The notes beneath the pieces were generated by a model. It searched no databases and was not told the DNA's origin. It saw only the letters and a program-made list of their open reading frames with translations. The position numbers and the translations under genes were made by a program. DNA of 38,314 bases, from positions 1 to 38,314 of the forward strand of contig NZ_PYWI01000035.1 in the NCBI RefSeq assembly GCF_003049575.1. The letters run 5' to 3'. Below, piece after piece: positions 1 to 7,212 of the stretch; positions within the stretch are counted from its first letter, which is position 1; each line of letters begins with the position of its first letter. The stretch is from Lysinibacillus parviboronicapiens. Lineage in GTDB: Bacteria; Bacillota; Bacilli; Bacillales_A; Planococcaceae.

Positions 1-37
1 CTATATTCACTATTACAATCACAAACGAATGAAGGCA

Positions 38-81
38 AAATTAAAAGACCTAAGCCCGGTGGAGTACCGAACTCAGGTCTT
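38..81 (-). terminator. Rho-independent terminator after the epimerase gene
   Basis: Read on the minus strand, a long stem (about 14 pairs with a few G-U wobbles, outer arms AAGACCT/AGGTCTT, five-base loop) is followed by a T-rich tract TCTTTTAATTTT. It lies about 160 bases past the stop of the epimerase gene at 239. On the plus strand the wobbles become mismatches, so the minus orientation is favoured. Confidence 0.7.
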
Positions 82-238
82 AGAAGTTGCTTAACTAAAT
101 ATGTCTAACTTTTTTGGGGCAAATCAAAGAGTAGATGCTTTAGATTATAGACATTAAAGAAATTTAACTATGTCTAGTGATAGACTAATTCTGCTCCTAA
201 CCTGCTATCTATTAGATGCTCTATAAAGTGGAAAACTT

Positions 239-1177
239 CTACTCAATGACGTTAACCTCAACTATTTTTTCACTCTGTAATGCCTGTAATGTTCGCTCGA
301 TTCCTTCAGCAAAGGAAATCTTCGGCCTCCAGCCAATTGCTTTCGCCAGTTTTTCATTATTTAAAAAAGAGTGCTCAATATCACCTTCTCTTGAAGGTGC
401 ATACTGGATTTCTAATGGATGATTTAAATGCTGTAATAATAAAATAACCTGATGAATAGACCATGCTTCATTAGTCGATACATTATACGTTCCTTTAAGA
501 CCAACCTCTACACCTGCATAGATGGCATCTGCTATATCATCAACATAAATGAAATCCCGGGACTGTTCTCCATCGCCATAAATGGTAAAAGGCTTTCCTT
601 CTATAATGCTTTTTAACATACTCGGAATGACTGCCGCTTCTCCCTGCATGGATTGACTAGGACCAAACACATTGGCAAATCGATATATTAATGTTGGCAA
701 ATGATAATCTCGCTGCCACTTCTCACAATATGTTTCGCCAATGCTTTTGTTTAAACCATACATAGAAACAGGTTCACTAATATCATTTTCATCAAGTGGT
801 GGATAGTGACTATCACCATAGACAGCAGCCGATGAGGCAAAAACAAAATGTTTTACCTTATATTTTGACGATAAAAAGAGCATCTGACTAAGCCCTACTA
901 TATTCGTTAAAATATCTTTCACTGGCTCATGCATTGAATTTTGGACACTCGTTTGTGCTGCACAGTGGATCACTACGTCAAATGCCACTTCCTTAAAGAA
1001 ATGTTCACAAACCTCATCCTCGACATTTAATAGATAAGATTTATGCTCAAAATCTATATTTCGCAAATGCCCTGTACTTAAATTATCAATAATATAGATT
1101 TTTGCACCTTCCTCAAAGAAACGCCTCGCTACAGCACTGCCAATAAAACCATATCCACCTGTCACTAATACATTCAT
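239..1177 (-). CDS. NAD-dependent epimerase/dehydratase (GalE-like extended SDR)
   Basis: A 312-residue extended short-chain dehydrogenase of the UDP-glucose 4-epimerase/dehydratase type, expected to act on nucleotide sugars in the cytoplasm. The N-terminus carries the Rossmann motif VTGGYGFIG (GxxGxxG, residues 7-13). The catalytic signature follows, with serines in FASSAAVYG near 115 and Y140xxxK144 (YGLNK). The length is normal for GalE-like enzymes. The start chosen is the ATG at 1177, which is preceded by a purine-rich GGGGGCGATGGG and puts the Rossmann strand at the extreme N-terminus. An ATG 39 bases further upstream is open but adds a non-conserved tail. It looks monocistronic, with a terminator downstream. 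The exact sugar substrate cannot be told; it could supply envelope polysaccharide or S-layer glycan precursors. Confidence 0.88.
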   Translation of the reverse strand: MNVLVTGGYGFIGSAVARRFFEEGAKIYIIDNLSTGHLRNIDFEHKSYLLNVEDEVCEHFFKEVAFDVVIHCAAQTSVQNSMHEPVKDILTNIVGLSQMLFLSSKYKVKHFVFASSAAVYGDSHYPPLDENDISEPVSMYGLNKSIGETYCEKWQRDYHLPTLIYRFANVFGPSQSMQGEAAVIPSMLKSIIEGKPFTIYGDGEQSRDFIYVDDIADAIYAGVEVGLKGTYNVSTNEAWSIHQVILLLQHLNHPLEIQYAPSREGDIEHSFLNNEKLAKAIGWRPKISFAEGIERTLQALQSEKIVEVNVIE

Positions 1178-1286
1178 CCCATCGCCCCCAAAAACAATAT
1201 GATGTTTTATATGCATAATTCACTAAAAATATGCAAGTAAATTATTTTATGGATTATTTTTACAAACCATAACGATGCTCGATCCA

Positions 1287-1326
1287 CAAAAAAACTGTGC
1301 TTCGAGAATCTACTTCTCGAGCACAG
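1287..1326 (-). terminator. Terminator of the YceI-family gene
   Basis: On the minus strand CTGTGCTCGAGAA pairs with TTCTCGAAGCACAG (one bulged base, five-base loop) and is followed by a run of eight T. It begins 15 bases past the YceI stop codon, so it closes that transcript and separates it from the epimerase gene. Confidence 0.88.
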
Positions 1327-1340
1327 CTAAGTCAACAAAA

Positions 1341-1868
1341 TTAAGCAGGATTAACTTCAAGTTCTACTGTTACTTTAATGTCTTTTCCAACAAGTACGCC
1401 ACCTGTTTCTAAGGCTGCGTTCCAAGTTAAACCAAATTCTTCACGATTGATTGTTGTTTCAGCTTCGAAACCATAAACTTCTTGGCCCCATGGATTTGTA
1501 CCTTTACCATTAAATTCTGTATCGAATGTTACCGATTTGGTTACATCTTTAATTGTTAAATCGCCAGTAAGGTTATACGTATTATCAGATTTTTTCGTAA
1601 TGTTAGTAGATTTGAATGTAATTTTTGGGTATTTTTCAGCATCAAAGAAATCTTCTGCTTTTAAGTGATTATCACGATCTTCGCTACGTGTATTGATGCT
1701 TGCTACGTCAATACTAAAGCTAATATTTGCAGTCGTTAAATCTGTAAGATCTGCTGCTTCGATATCTGCAGAGTAAGTATCAAATACACCTTTTACTTTA
1801 GATACCATCATGTGTTTTACTTGAAAGTTAATTGCTGAATGTCCTAAATCAATGTTCCATTTTGCCAT
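1341..1868 (-). CDS. YceI-family lipocalin-like protein
   Basis: A 175-residue YceI-domain protein. The family folds as a lipocalin-like beta barrel that binds isoprenoid-type ligands. Family features visible are the opening WNIDLGHSAINFQVKHMM, the middle block SINTRSEDRDNHLKAEDFFDAEKYPKITF (shown here only as its recognisable words SINTRSEDRD and FFDAEKYP), and the end GVLVGKDIKVTVELE. There is no signal peptide, so unlike the periplasmic Gram-negative members it should be cytoplasmic, as is common in Bacillales. The ATG at 1868 follows a good GGAGG site with a 9-base gap. The leader contains a perfect inverted repeat (1897-1914), suggesting control by a MarR-type repressor. The physiological role in Firmicutes is unknown, with thiol/quinone stress plausible from the operator. 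Confidence 0.9.
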   Translation of the reverse strand: MAKWNIDLGHSAINFQVKHMMVSKVKGVFDTYSADIEAADLTDLTTANISFSIDVASINTRSEDRDNHLKAEDFFDAEKYPKITFKSTNITKKSDNTYNLTGDLTIKDVTKSVTFDTEFNGKGTNPWGQEVYGFEAETTINREEFGLTWNAALETGGVLVGKDIKVTVELEVNPA

Positions 1869-1896
1869 TTGTGAATTCCTCCAATTGAATTGTTTT

Positions 1897-1914
1897 TATC
1901 TCGATTTCGAGATA
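1897..1914. promoter_or_regulatory. Operator-like 8-2-8 inverted repeat (MarR/MhqR type)
   Basis: TATCTCGATTTCGAGATA is a perfect 8-base inverted repeat with a 2-base centre, 29 bases upstream of the YceI start codon, between the ribosome site and the presumed promoter. The half site ATCTCGA strongly resembles the operator known for MhqR, a MarR-family repressor of Bacillus that senses quinones. The assignment to MhqR is inference; the symmetry is seen directly. Confidence 0.7.
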
Positions 1915-2155
1915 TATGATAAAATATGAAGTAACTACTAATTTTATGTTACCCCGTTACTAAAAAGGGTAAACATGTGCAGTTACTTTAGATGTATTAC
2001 TTTGATGTCTGATTGTTATTACTAAAAGCATGTGATTACTTTATGTAACTTACTATATATTAATAAATAAATTACGTCAAGTAATTATTTTTATTTTAAA
2101 AATTTTTAATGGTCCTCGTCTCCTTTGAAATCTGCTCTGTAGGCTATTACGATTA
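1915..2155. other. Non-coding stretch upstream of the YceI gene
   Basis: AT-rich DNA without a credible open frame. It must hold the YceI promoter on the minus strand (the TTATCATATAT block at about 1910-1922 is a possible -10 region). Repeated GTTAC/GTAAC words occur between 1930 and 2090 but form no clear array. Nothing else is recognised. Confidence 0.5.
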
Positions 2156-2195
2156 TAAAAGGAGTTATCTCAATATATTTAGTTGAGACAACTCC
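2156..2195 (-). terminator. Terminator of the isd-like haem operon
   Basis: On the minus strand AGGAGTTGTCTCAA pairs with TTGAGATAACTCCT across a 9-base loop (one two-base internal mismatch), followed by TTTTATAAT. It lies about 75 bases after the sortase stop and is the first good terminator after the operon. Confidence 0.8.
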
Positions 2196-2268
2196 TGTCT
2201 GCGCCTAAAGCAAATTGTAATGAAACAATTGTTAGTAGTTCTATAAATAGATGAACATTTTTGCTTTT

Positions 2269-3048
2269 TTATCGCTTTACAAGCCTTCCTTGCACGACAA
2301 AGCGATGATCGTCACTCATTACGGAATCATTACACGTAGACAGCGAAAGAATTTTATCGTCTGGTCCAATATCTATATTCCTATTAATTGTAGAACGTGC
2401 TTGAACTTCCGTAATGAATTGTAAGAAGTCCTCATCACTGTTAAATTCAGTTTCAATGTAATAAAAATCAATGGTTGTTTCATATGCTGCAAAAACTTCA
2501 ACATCATACCCCTCATAAAGTGTGTCCATATAAATCGTAGGATGTGCATCTGCATAATCTTGTTGCAAATAATTTTTCACACTACCAAACATCGTCCCGT
2601 TTTTCATCGCATGCCCATACAAAATAGTATTTCGACTCATATCGAGTGCATCATTACGATAATCCATAAAAACACTCCCAGCACGACTTTCACGATTTTT
2701 GAAATTATGATTCAAATAAAAATCATTATCGTCCGCTTGTAAAATAGGATTATTAAGTTTTGTATTATCCACAGAAATCCAACCAACAATGCTATCATTT
2801 ACCGCTAATAGCTCATTAAATTGTGGGCGTATCGTATATTGCGATAGTAAATCTTCTGTCGAAGTTAACGAAACCTCAGCTTGTTTTTCAGTCGTTGACA
2901 ATGTTTTTTCATAAATACTTTGTACTTCTTTCAATGATTTCGATGTCTCATAATACGTATAAAAATATTTTGTAAGTGCAAAGCCCGAATATAAAAATAT
3001 TGCTAAATATACAAATGTTAAAAACTTAGATGTCCACTTTTTCATCAT
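2269..3048 (-). CDS. srtB: Class B sortase
   Basis: A 259-residue membrane-anchored cysteine transpeptidase that would link NP[QK]T-type surface proteins to the cell wall. One N-terminal membrane segment (about residues 8-28) is followed by the extracellular catalytic domain. The triad is visible: H146 in TILYGHAMKNG, C239 in LSLSTCNDS and R249 in DDHRFVVQGR. The long spacing between His and Cys and the late SLSTC motif are typical of class B. It is the last gene of the haem operon, 9 bases after the ATPase gene, and the likely substrate is IsdC (8754-9353), which bears NPQTS. The ATG at 3048 has AGGTGG upstream. The srtB-isdC pairing matches Staphylococcus, Listeria and Bacillus haem loci. 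Confidence 0.95.
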   Translation of the reverse strand: MMKKWTSKFLTFVYLAIFLYSGFALTKYFYTYYETSKSLKEVQSIYEKTLSTTEKQAEVSLTSTEDLLSQYTIRPQFNELLAVNDSIVGWISVDNTKLNNPILQADDNDFYLNHNFKNRESRAGSVFMDYRNDALDMSRNTILYGHAMKNGTMFGSVKNYLQQDYADAHPTIYMDTLYEGYDVEVFAAYETTIDFYYIETEFNSDEDFLQFITEVQARSTINRNIDIGPDDKILSLSTCNDSVMSDDHRFVVQGRLVKR

Positions 3049-3057
3049 TCCACCTAC

Positions 3058-3828
3058 TTAAATCCCTAGGGGCACCATATAAAGACCCAGTTGTTCATCC
3101 TCATTAAAGATAGCTTCGACACCATATACTTCTTTTATGACTTCTTTTGTAATGACGTCACGCGGCACTCCTTCAGCCACAATATGCCCTGCATTCATCA
3201 GTATAATATGATCACTATAGCGAATCGCTTGGTTAATATCATGAAGTACCATGATAATCGTTAAGTCATGCTCTTCGTTTAATGTTTTGACAAGCTCCAA
3301 TAGTTCGAGTTGATAATAAATATCTAAGTATGTCGTCGGTTCATCTAAACATAAAATTTCTGACTGCTGTGCTAACGCCATCGCAATCCATACACGCTGA
3401 CGTTCTCCACCTGAGAGCGCCTCTAAATCATTATTACGCTTTTCTAGTAAATTTGTACAAGCAAGTGCCCAGTCAATTGCCTTCGCATCTTCCTCCAGAT
3501 TACGCTTTAACATTGTATTGTGTGGCAATCGACCAAAGCTCACTAGTTTTTCTATCGTCAAATCTTTCGGTACATCATTCTGCTGGTAGACAATCGCTAA
3601 CTTTTTTGCAAATTCTTTTGACTTATAATGCACTAGATCTTTATTTTCTAATGATACATGTCCTGATTTTGGCATGTTGTTACGCGACATTACACTTAAT
3701 AATGTGGATTTCCCACAACCATTCGGACCGATAATTGTTGTTACTTTCCCCTTTTGAATGGCCGTCGTTACACCATCTAAATGATTTCGCGTATTATCAT
3801 GCGATACGATAATATCTTGTATTTCCAT
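3058..3828 (-). CDS. Haem/siderophore ABC transporter ATP-binding protein
   Basis: A 256-residue FecE/BtuD-type ATPase that would power the IsdE/IsdF importer from the cytoplasmic face. Walker A is GPNGCGKST (34-42), the signature LSGGERQ is at 137-143, Walker B ILCLDEP has D161 and E162, and the switch histidine is H195 in MVLHDINQA. All catalytic residues are present. It begins 6 bases after the permease stop and ends 9 bases before srtB, so it is translated as part of the same message. Staphylococcal isd uses a separate ATPase (FhuC), so an in-operon ATPase fits the Bacillus/Listeria layout better. Confidence 0.95.
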   Translation of the reverse strand: MEIQDIIVSHDNTRNHLDGVTTAIQKGKVTTIIGPNGCGKSTLLSVMSRNNMPKSGHVSLENKDLVHYKSKEFAKKLAIVYQQNDVPKDLTIEKLVSFGRLPHNTMLKRNLEEDAKAIDWALACTNLLEKRNNDLEALSGGERQRVWIAMALAQQSEILCLDEPTTYLDIYYQLELLELVKTLNEEHDLTIIMVLHDINQAIRYSDHIILMNAGHIVAEGVPRDVITKEVIKEVYGVEAIFNEDEQLGLYMVPLGI

Positions 3829-3834
3829 GGTTCA

Positions 3835-4800
3835 TCACTCTTTTCGTAGTAGGAATATTAAGAATGGTCCTCCGATAATCGCCATAATGGTCGAAGCTGG
3901 AATTTCAAGTGGCGCAACAATTGTCCGACCAATCGTATCAGCCACCAAAATTAATAACGCTCCAGCTAATGCGGTAAACGGGATGAGCACCTTATGATCG
4001 TACCCCACCAAACGTCGGGCAATATGTGGCACTAACAAGCCAACAAACGAAATAACGCCTGCCACGACAACAGAAATTGCTGATAACAGTACGGCAACAG
4101 CTGCGATCAGTAATCGAGCACGTGCAACGTTAAAGCCTAAGCTTTTCGCTGTCTTATCCTGTAATACAAGAAGATTACACCAACTATATAACGTCAACGC
4201 AGCAACCAATCCCACTGAGCCGTAAGTGACAATTGTCGAGACATCCTTCCAAGTGCGCATTGTTAAATTCGAACCGATTACACTAGAAGCGGATGTATTT
4301 AACGAGCCACCTAAGCTAATAAACGCCTCCGTTAAACCCGTGAACATTGCGTTAATAGCTATCCCCACTAATATCAATTTCAGTGGACTTAAGCCCGACT
4401 TCCACGACAAGGCAAAAACAAGCGCACACGCCATGGCACCACCCATAAACGCTAAAACGGGTGTCATGAAAAATAATGCAGGGAAAAATGAAATAATAAA
4501 TAACTGTACAAATGCTGCACCAGAAGATATCCCAATAACCCCGGCATCAGCCAATGGATTGCGCATGACAGATTGTAAAAGTACACCTGAGACAGAAAGG
4601 GCCGCCCCAGCAAATAGCGCAACAATAATGCGAGGGAAGCGTAAATCACGAATCGCCTCCATTTGGCTATTTCCTTTGTCAAATAATGCACCTATAAATT
4701 CAAAAAAGCCCATTTTAATACTACCCGTTGTTGCTGCATATACCACTGTCACAAGTAACAACACGATTACAATTGTAAAACTTACTAATTTTTTTGTCAT
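3835..4800 (-). CDS. isdF: FecCD-family haem permease, IsdF-like
   Basis: A 321-residue integral membrane permease of the BtuC/FecCD family, with about nine to ten hydrophobic segments. Conserved words include LRFPRIIVALFAGAALSVSG, NPLADAGVIGISSGA, and the coupling region FVGLLVPHIARRLVG, followed by GALLILVADTIGR and EIPASTIMAIIGGPFL. It forms the membrane channel for the IsdE ligand and pairs with the ATPase at 3058-3828. I chose the ATG at 4800, which has AAAAAGGA about 8 bases upstream. An in-frame GTG 30 bases earlier lacks a ribosome site. The substrate assignment to haem rests on the neighbours. Confidence 0.93.
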   Translation of the reverse strand: MTKKLVSFTIVIVLLLVTVVYAATTGSIKMGFFEFIGALFDKGNSQMEAIRDLRFPRIIVALFAGAALSVSGVLLQSVMRNPLADAGVIGISSGAAFVQLFIISFFPALFFMTPVLAFMGGAMACALVFALSWKSGLSPLKLILVGIAINAMFTGLTEAFISLGGSLNTSASSVIGSNLTMRTWKDVSTIVTYGSVGLVAALTLYSWCNLLVLQDKTAKSLGFNVARARLLIAAVAVLLSAISVVVAGVISFVGLLVPHIARRLVGYDHKVLIPFTALAGALLILVADTIGRTIVAPLEIPASTIMAIIGGPFLIFLLRKE

Positions 4801-4854
4801 ATCGAGTTTCCTTTTTCTAGTCAAATTCACTATTAAACTTAAATATAAGAAAGA

Positions 4855-4889
4855 CGCTCAATGACAAGGCTTTGCTTGTGATACGAGCG
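4855..4889. repeat. Intercistronic stem-loop between isdE and isdF
   Basis: CGCTC pairs with GAGCG and, inside it, ACAAG with CTTGT, giving a two-part stem in the only wide gap (about 100 bases) among the importer genes. No T tract follows on either strand, so RNA processing or stabilisation is more likely than termination. Confidence 0.4.
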
Positions 4890-4907
4890 ACAATTTCTAG
4901 TTGCTAT

Positions 4908-5825
4908 TTAACGATAGAAGATTTCCATAAGCTGCCCTAAAGCTTGTGGTACTTGTAATGAAGCAGTTGTACCGAATAACTCTTCCTCCAAATCATATAC
5001 TTTGCCATTTTTCACTGCGTCAAAGTGCTTCCAAATATCATTTGTTTTAAATTCTTCGTCAAACATCTTTACAACCTCGTCGGGCATACCGTGAGATAGA
5101 CGTAAAATAATATCTGGGTTACTATTATGCAGGTATTCTGTATTTGACGATAAATATTCTGCATCCTGTCCCTCCATAACATTGATACCGCCCGCTCGTT
5201 TCACAAGATCTCCGGCGTAGGAATTTTCAGTTGCCACTAAATAGCTACCTGGAATACCAAGTAAAATTAATACACGTGGGCCCTCTTTATTGGCCGCTAC
5301 AGTTTGCACAGCATCAATATTTTTTTGTAAGCCCGTGACTAATTGTTGCGCCTGTGTTGTACGGTCATATTGTTCACCTAGTGAAGAAATTTCACTGAGC
5401 ATGGCATCTACACTTTGGAAATTCAAAAATTTTACAGGTACATTTAATTGTTTGAATTTATCTTGTAAATCATATTCTAATGTTGAAACTGATAATACCT
5501 CTGTTGGATTCAACGATTTTACAATTTCCATATCAGGTTCCATTGCATTACCAATAGTCGGTAAACCATCGAAGCGTGAAGCTAGTGTTTTTTCAGTTTC
5601 TGGTACAGCAATCGCATCTAACTCTAACTTGTCTAAAATTTCCGCTATAACAACTGTACCTGCAATAATACGATGCTCACTTTGTTCAGTTGCTTGTGAA
5701 GACGTATTCATTTTCTCTGTAGATTCTTCTGTTTTGTCTGGGTCATCTTCATTACTACAGCCAGTAATGACGAAAAACGTCATGAGCGCCATGAAGAGCA
5801 TCAGCGCTTTCCAATTTTTTTGCAT
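4908..5825 (-). CDS. isdE: Haem-binding lipoprotein of ABC importer, IsdE-like
   Basis: A 305-residue substrate-binding protein tethered to the outer membrane face by lipidation. The signal ends in the lipobox ITGC (C23). The body is a periplasmic-binding-protein type III fold, with GNAMEPDMEIVKSLNP around 92-107 and LRLSHGMPDE around 241-250. In staphylococcal IsdE the haem iron is held by a methionine and a histidine; M95 and H245 sit in the matching motifs, which supports haem rather than a siderophore as ligand. It starts 12 bases after the membrane NEAT gene and is followed by the permease. The ATG at 5825 has AGGAGA at a normal distance. Confidence 0.92.
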   Translation of the reverse strand: MQKNWKALMLFMALMTFFVITGCSNEDDPDKTEESTEKMNTSSQATEQSEHRIIAGTVVIAEILDKLELDAIAVPETEKTLASRFDGLPTIGNAMEPDMEIVKSLNPTEVLSVSTLEYDLQDKFKQLNVPVKFLNFQSVDAMLSEISSLGEQYDRTTQAQQLVTGLQKNIDAVQTVAANKEGPRVLILLGIPGSYLVATENSYAGDLVKRAGGINVMEGQDAEYLSSNTEYLHNSNPDIILRLSHGMPDEVVKMFDEEFKTNDIWKHFDAVKNGKVYDLEEELFGTTASLQVPQALGQLMEIFYR

Positions 5826-5836
5826 AAAGTCATCTC

Positions 5837-7126
5837 CTAGTTATTTCTATTCAGTTGCTTCTTTTTTGAACTTTTGATGCGCCGAACAAGTAACCATCCA
5901 GATAACAGACAAATAATGATGAGCAATGCAATTTTCACCTTATCTAGTTGAGCAAGCTGCTGGGTTGTAGTAGTATTCATTTCTACCTTTTCAGTAGCGG
6001 TTTCCTCTTTAACCTCAGCTTTTTTTGCTTCTTCTTCAGTATCTTTTTCAGTATTTGCATCAAGTGTACGGTCAAAAGCTAACAGTCCTTCATCTGGTAT
6101 AAAAGGTGTAGGTTGGCCTAATGAAGGTGCTAGTTGGGGTGATACCATCACAGGCTCAGCTGTCAATTCCCCTGGTTTATGCCCTTTCGCAATGACGGGA
6201 GGCTTCACAGTGATTACCTGCTCAGGAGATTGCTCTTCCGAAGGTTTATGTAAAAACTTTGCAACCTGTTGTTGATCGAGTTCTAGATTAACAAAATACT
6301 GATGGTGATAATCAAGTTCTGGTATATCAACCTTTACCCACATTCGTAGAGGCTGTGTTAAATCTTCCATTTCAAATTCAATAATTCGTAAATTATCTAT
6401 CAAGGAAATAAGCTTAGGTTCCACTTGCTCCCCCTGCTGCTCCACCGTTAGACCTGTTACCCAAGCCGATTTTAAAATCGACATCTGCGCAAAGACTTTT
6501 TCTTCCTTTTCGATCATCTTTGCCACTGGATTTACATATGTATTCATCATCGAGGGTTCTCTTTTTCCATCAACTAACAGTACATAGTTCATTGTCCATT
6601 CTTTGCCAACTATAACATTTGTAGTAGTGTTCTCCTCAATTGGGTTCTCGACGATAGACTCTTCACGTTGTGTCTCTATTGCTTTAAGAGTTGCTTCTTG
6701 TATTAGGAGCTCTTGTGTAAAAGTACGATTATCCTCTTCCAATGGAACTGCCATTAAACCCCTAACAATAATGGGTTGTATTAAATCTATTACATCAAAC
6801 TGAACTAAATTTTCAGTACTCTTTAAATTGAACGGAAGCGTTTTTTCGTTTTGTGCTATTTGTAAATTTGTCAGGCTATTTTCATTTTCTATCGCCAAAG
6901 ACAATGTATAGTGCCCATTGTCCACAAAAAGTGTTGCTTCTTTACCAAAAAAACGACTTTGTTCCACTCCACCAATGGATGGAAAACTTAGTTCAACTTG
7001 ATATGTTCCATTTTCTATAGAACTTTCTTCAGCTTGTACATGCATCCAAATAAATTGAGGGAGAAAAGCTATAAAAATAGCACCGAACACTAATAACAAA
7101 AAGTTTGTTCTATTTATTTTCAACAT
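5837..7126 (-). CDS. Membrane-anchored protein with two NEAT domains
   Basis: A 429-residue extracellular haem-relay protein. It has a signal/anchor segment at about residues 8-30, a first NEAT-like domain at about 38-128, a second NEAT domain at about 178-290, a Pro/Glu/Lys-rich linker, and a C-terminal membrane span (about 398-415) with a basic tail. The second NEAT carries YHHQY (273-277), the YxxxY haem-iron ligand motif. The first has only YTLSL at the matching place, so it may not bind haem. No NPxT or LPxT motif precedes the C-terminal span, so it is probably membrane-held rather than sortase-linked. The ATG at 7126 is preceded by GGGGGAA. An upstream TTG-type start 30 bases earlier is less likely. 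It sits between the SLH-NEAT gene and isdE. Confidence 0.85.
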   Translation of the reverse strand: MLKINRTNFLLLVFGAIFIAFLPQFIWMHVQAEESSIENGTYQVELSFPSIGGVEQSRFFGKEATLFVDNGHYTLSLAIENENSLTNLQIAQNEKTLPFNLKSTENLVQFDVIDLIQPIIVRGLMAVPLEEDNRTFTQELLIQEATLKAIETQREESIVENPIEENTTTNVIVGKEWTMNYVLLVDGKREPSMMNTYVNPVAKMIEKEEKVFAQMSILKSAWVTGLTVEQQGEQVEPKLISLIDNLRIIEFEMEDLTQPLRMWVKVDIPELDYHHQYFVNLELDQQQVAKFLHKPSEEQSPEQVITVKPPVIAKGHKPGELTAEPVMVSPQLAPSLGQPTPFIPDEGLLAFDRTLDANTEKDTEEEAKKAEVKEETATEKVEMNTTTTQQLAQLDKVKIALLIIICLLSGWLLVRRIKSSKKKQLNRNN

Positions 7127-7151
7127 GGAAATTCCCCCATTTTTCTTTAGA

Positions 7152-7197
7152 AGCAACAGTAACTTCCTTCCTCAATGAGTGAGAAAGGAAGTTGCTG
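7152..7197. terminator. Strong intercistronic hairpin within the haem operon
   Basis: AACAG-AACTTCCTT pairs almost perfectly with AAGGAAGTT-CTGTT around a short loop, between the SLH-NEAT and membrane NEAT genes. On the minus (coding) strand no T run follows, so it would act at most as a leaky terminator or a 3' stabiliser. That would leave the two upstream surface-protein genes more abundant than the importer genes. Confidence 0.55.
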
Positions 7198-7212
7198 TTT
7201 TAATGCTTATTT

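Noticed and set aside
1930..2090. Repeated GTTAC/GTAAC words suggesting a repeat array
   Set aside because: Spacing and flanks are irregular; this is as expected from AT-rich DNA, and no CRISPR-like repeats occur anywhere in the window.
4226..4864. 212-codon open frame on the plus strand
   Set aside because: It lies wholly opposite the IsdF-like permease, with low-complexity composition expected from the reverse of a membrane-protein gene.
5290..5877. 195-codon open frame on the plus strand
   Set aside because: Antisense shadow of the IsdE-like gene; Ser/Cys-rich composition and no ribosome site.
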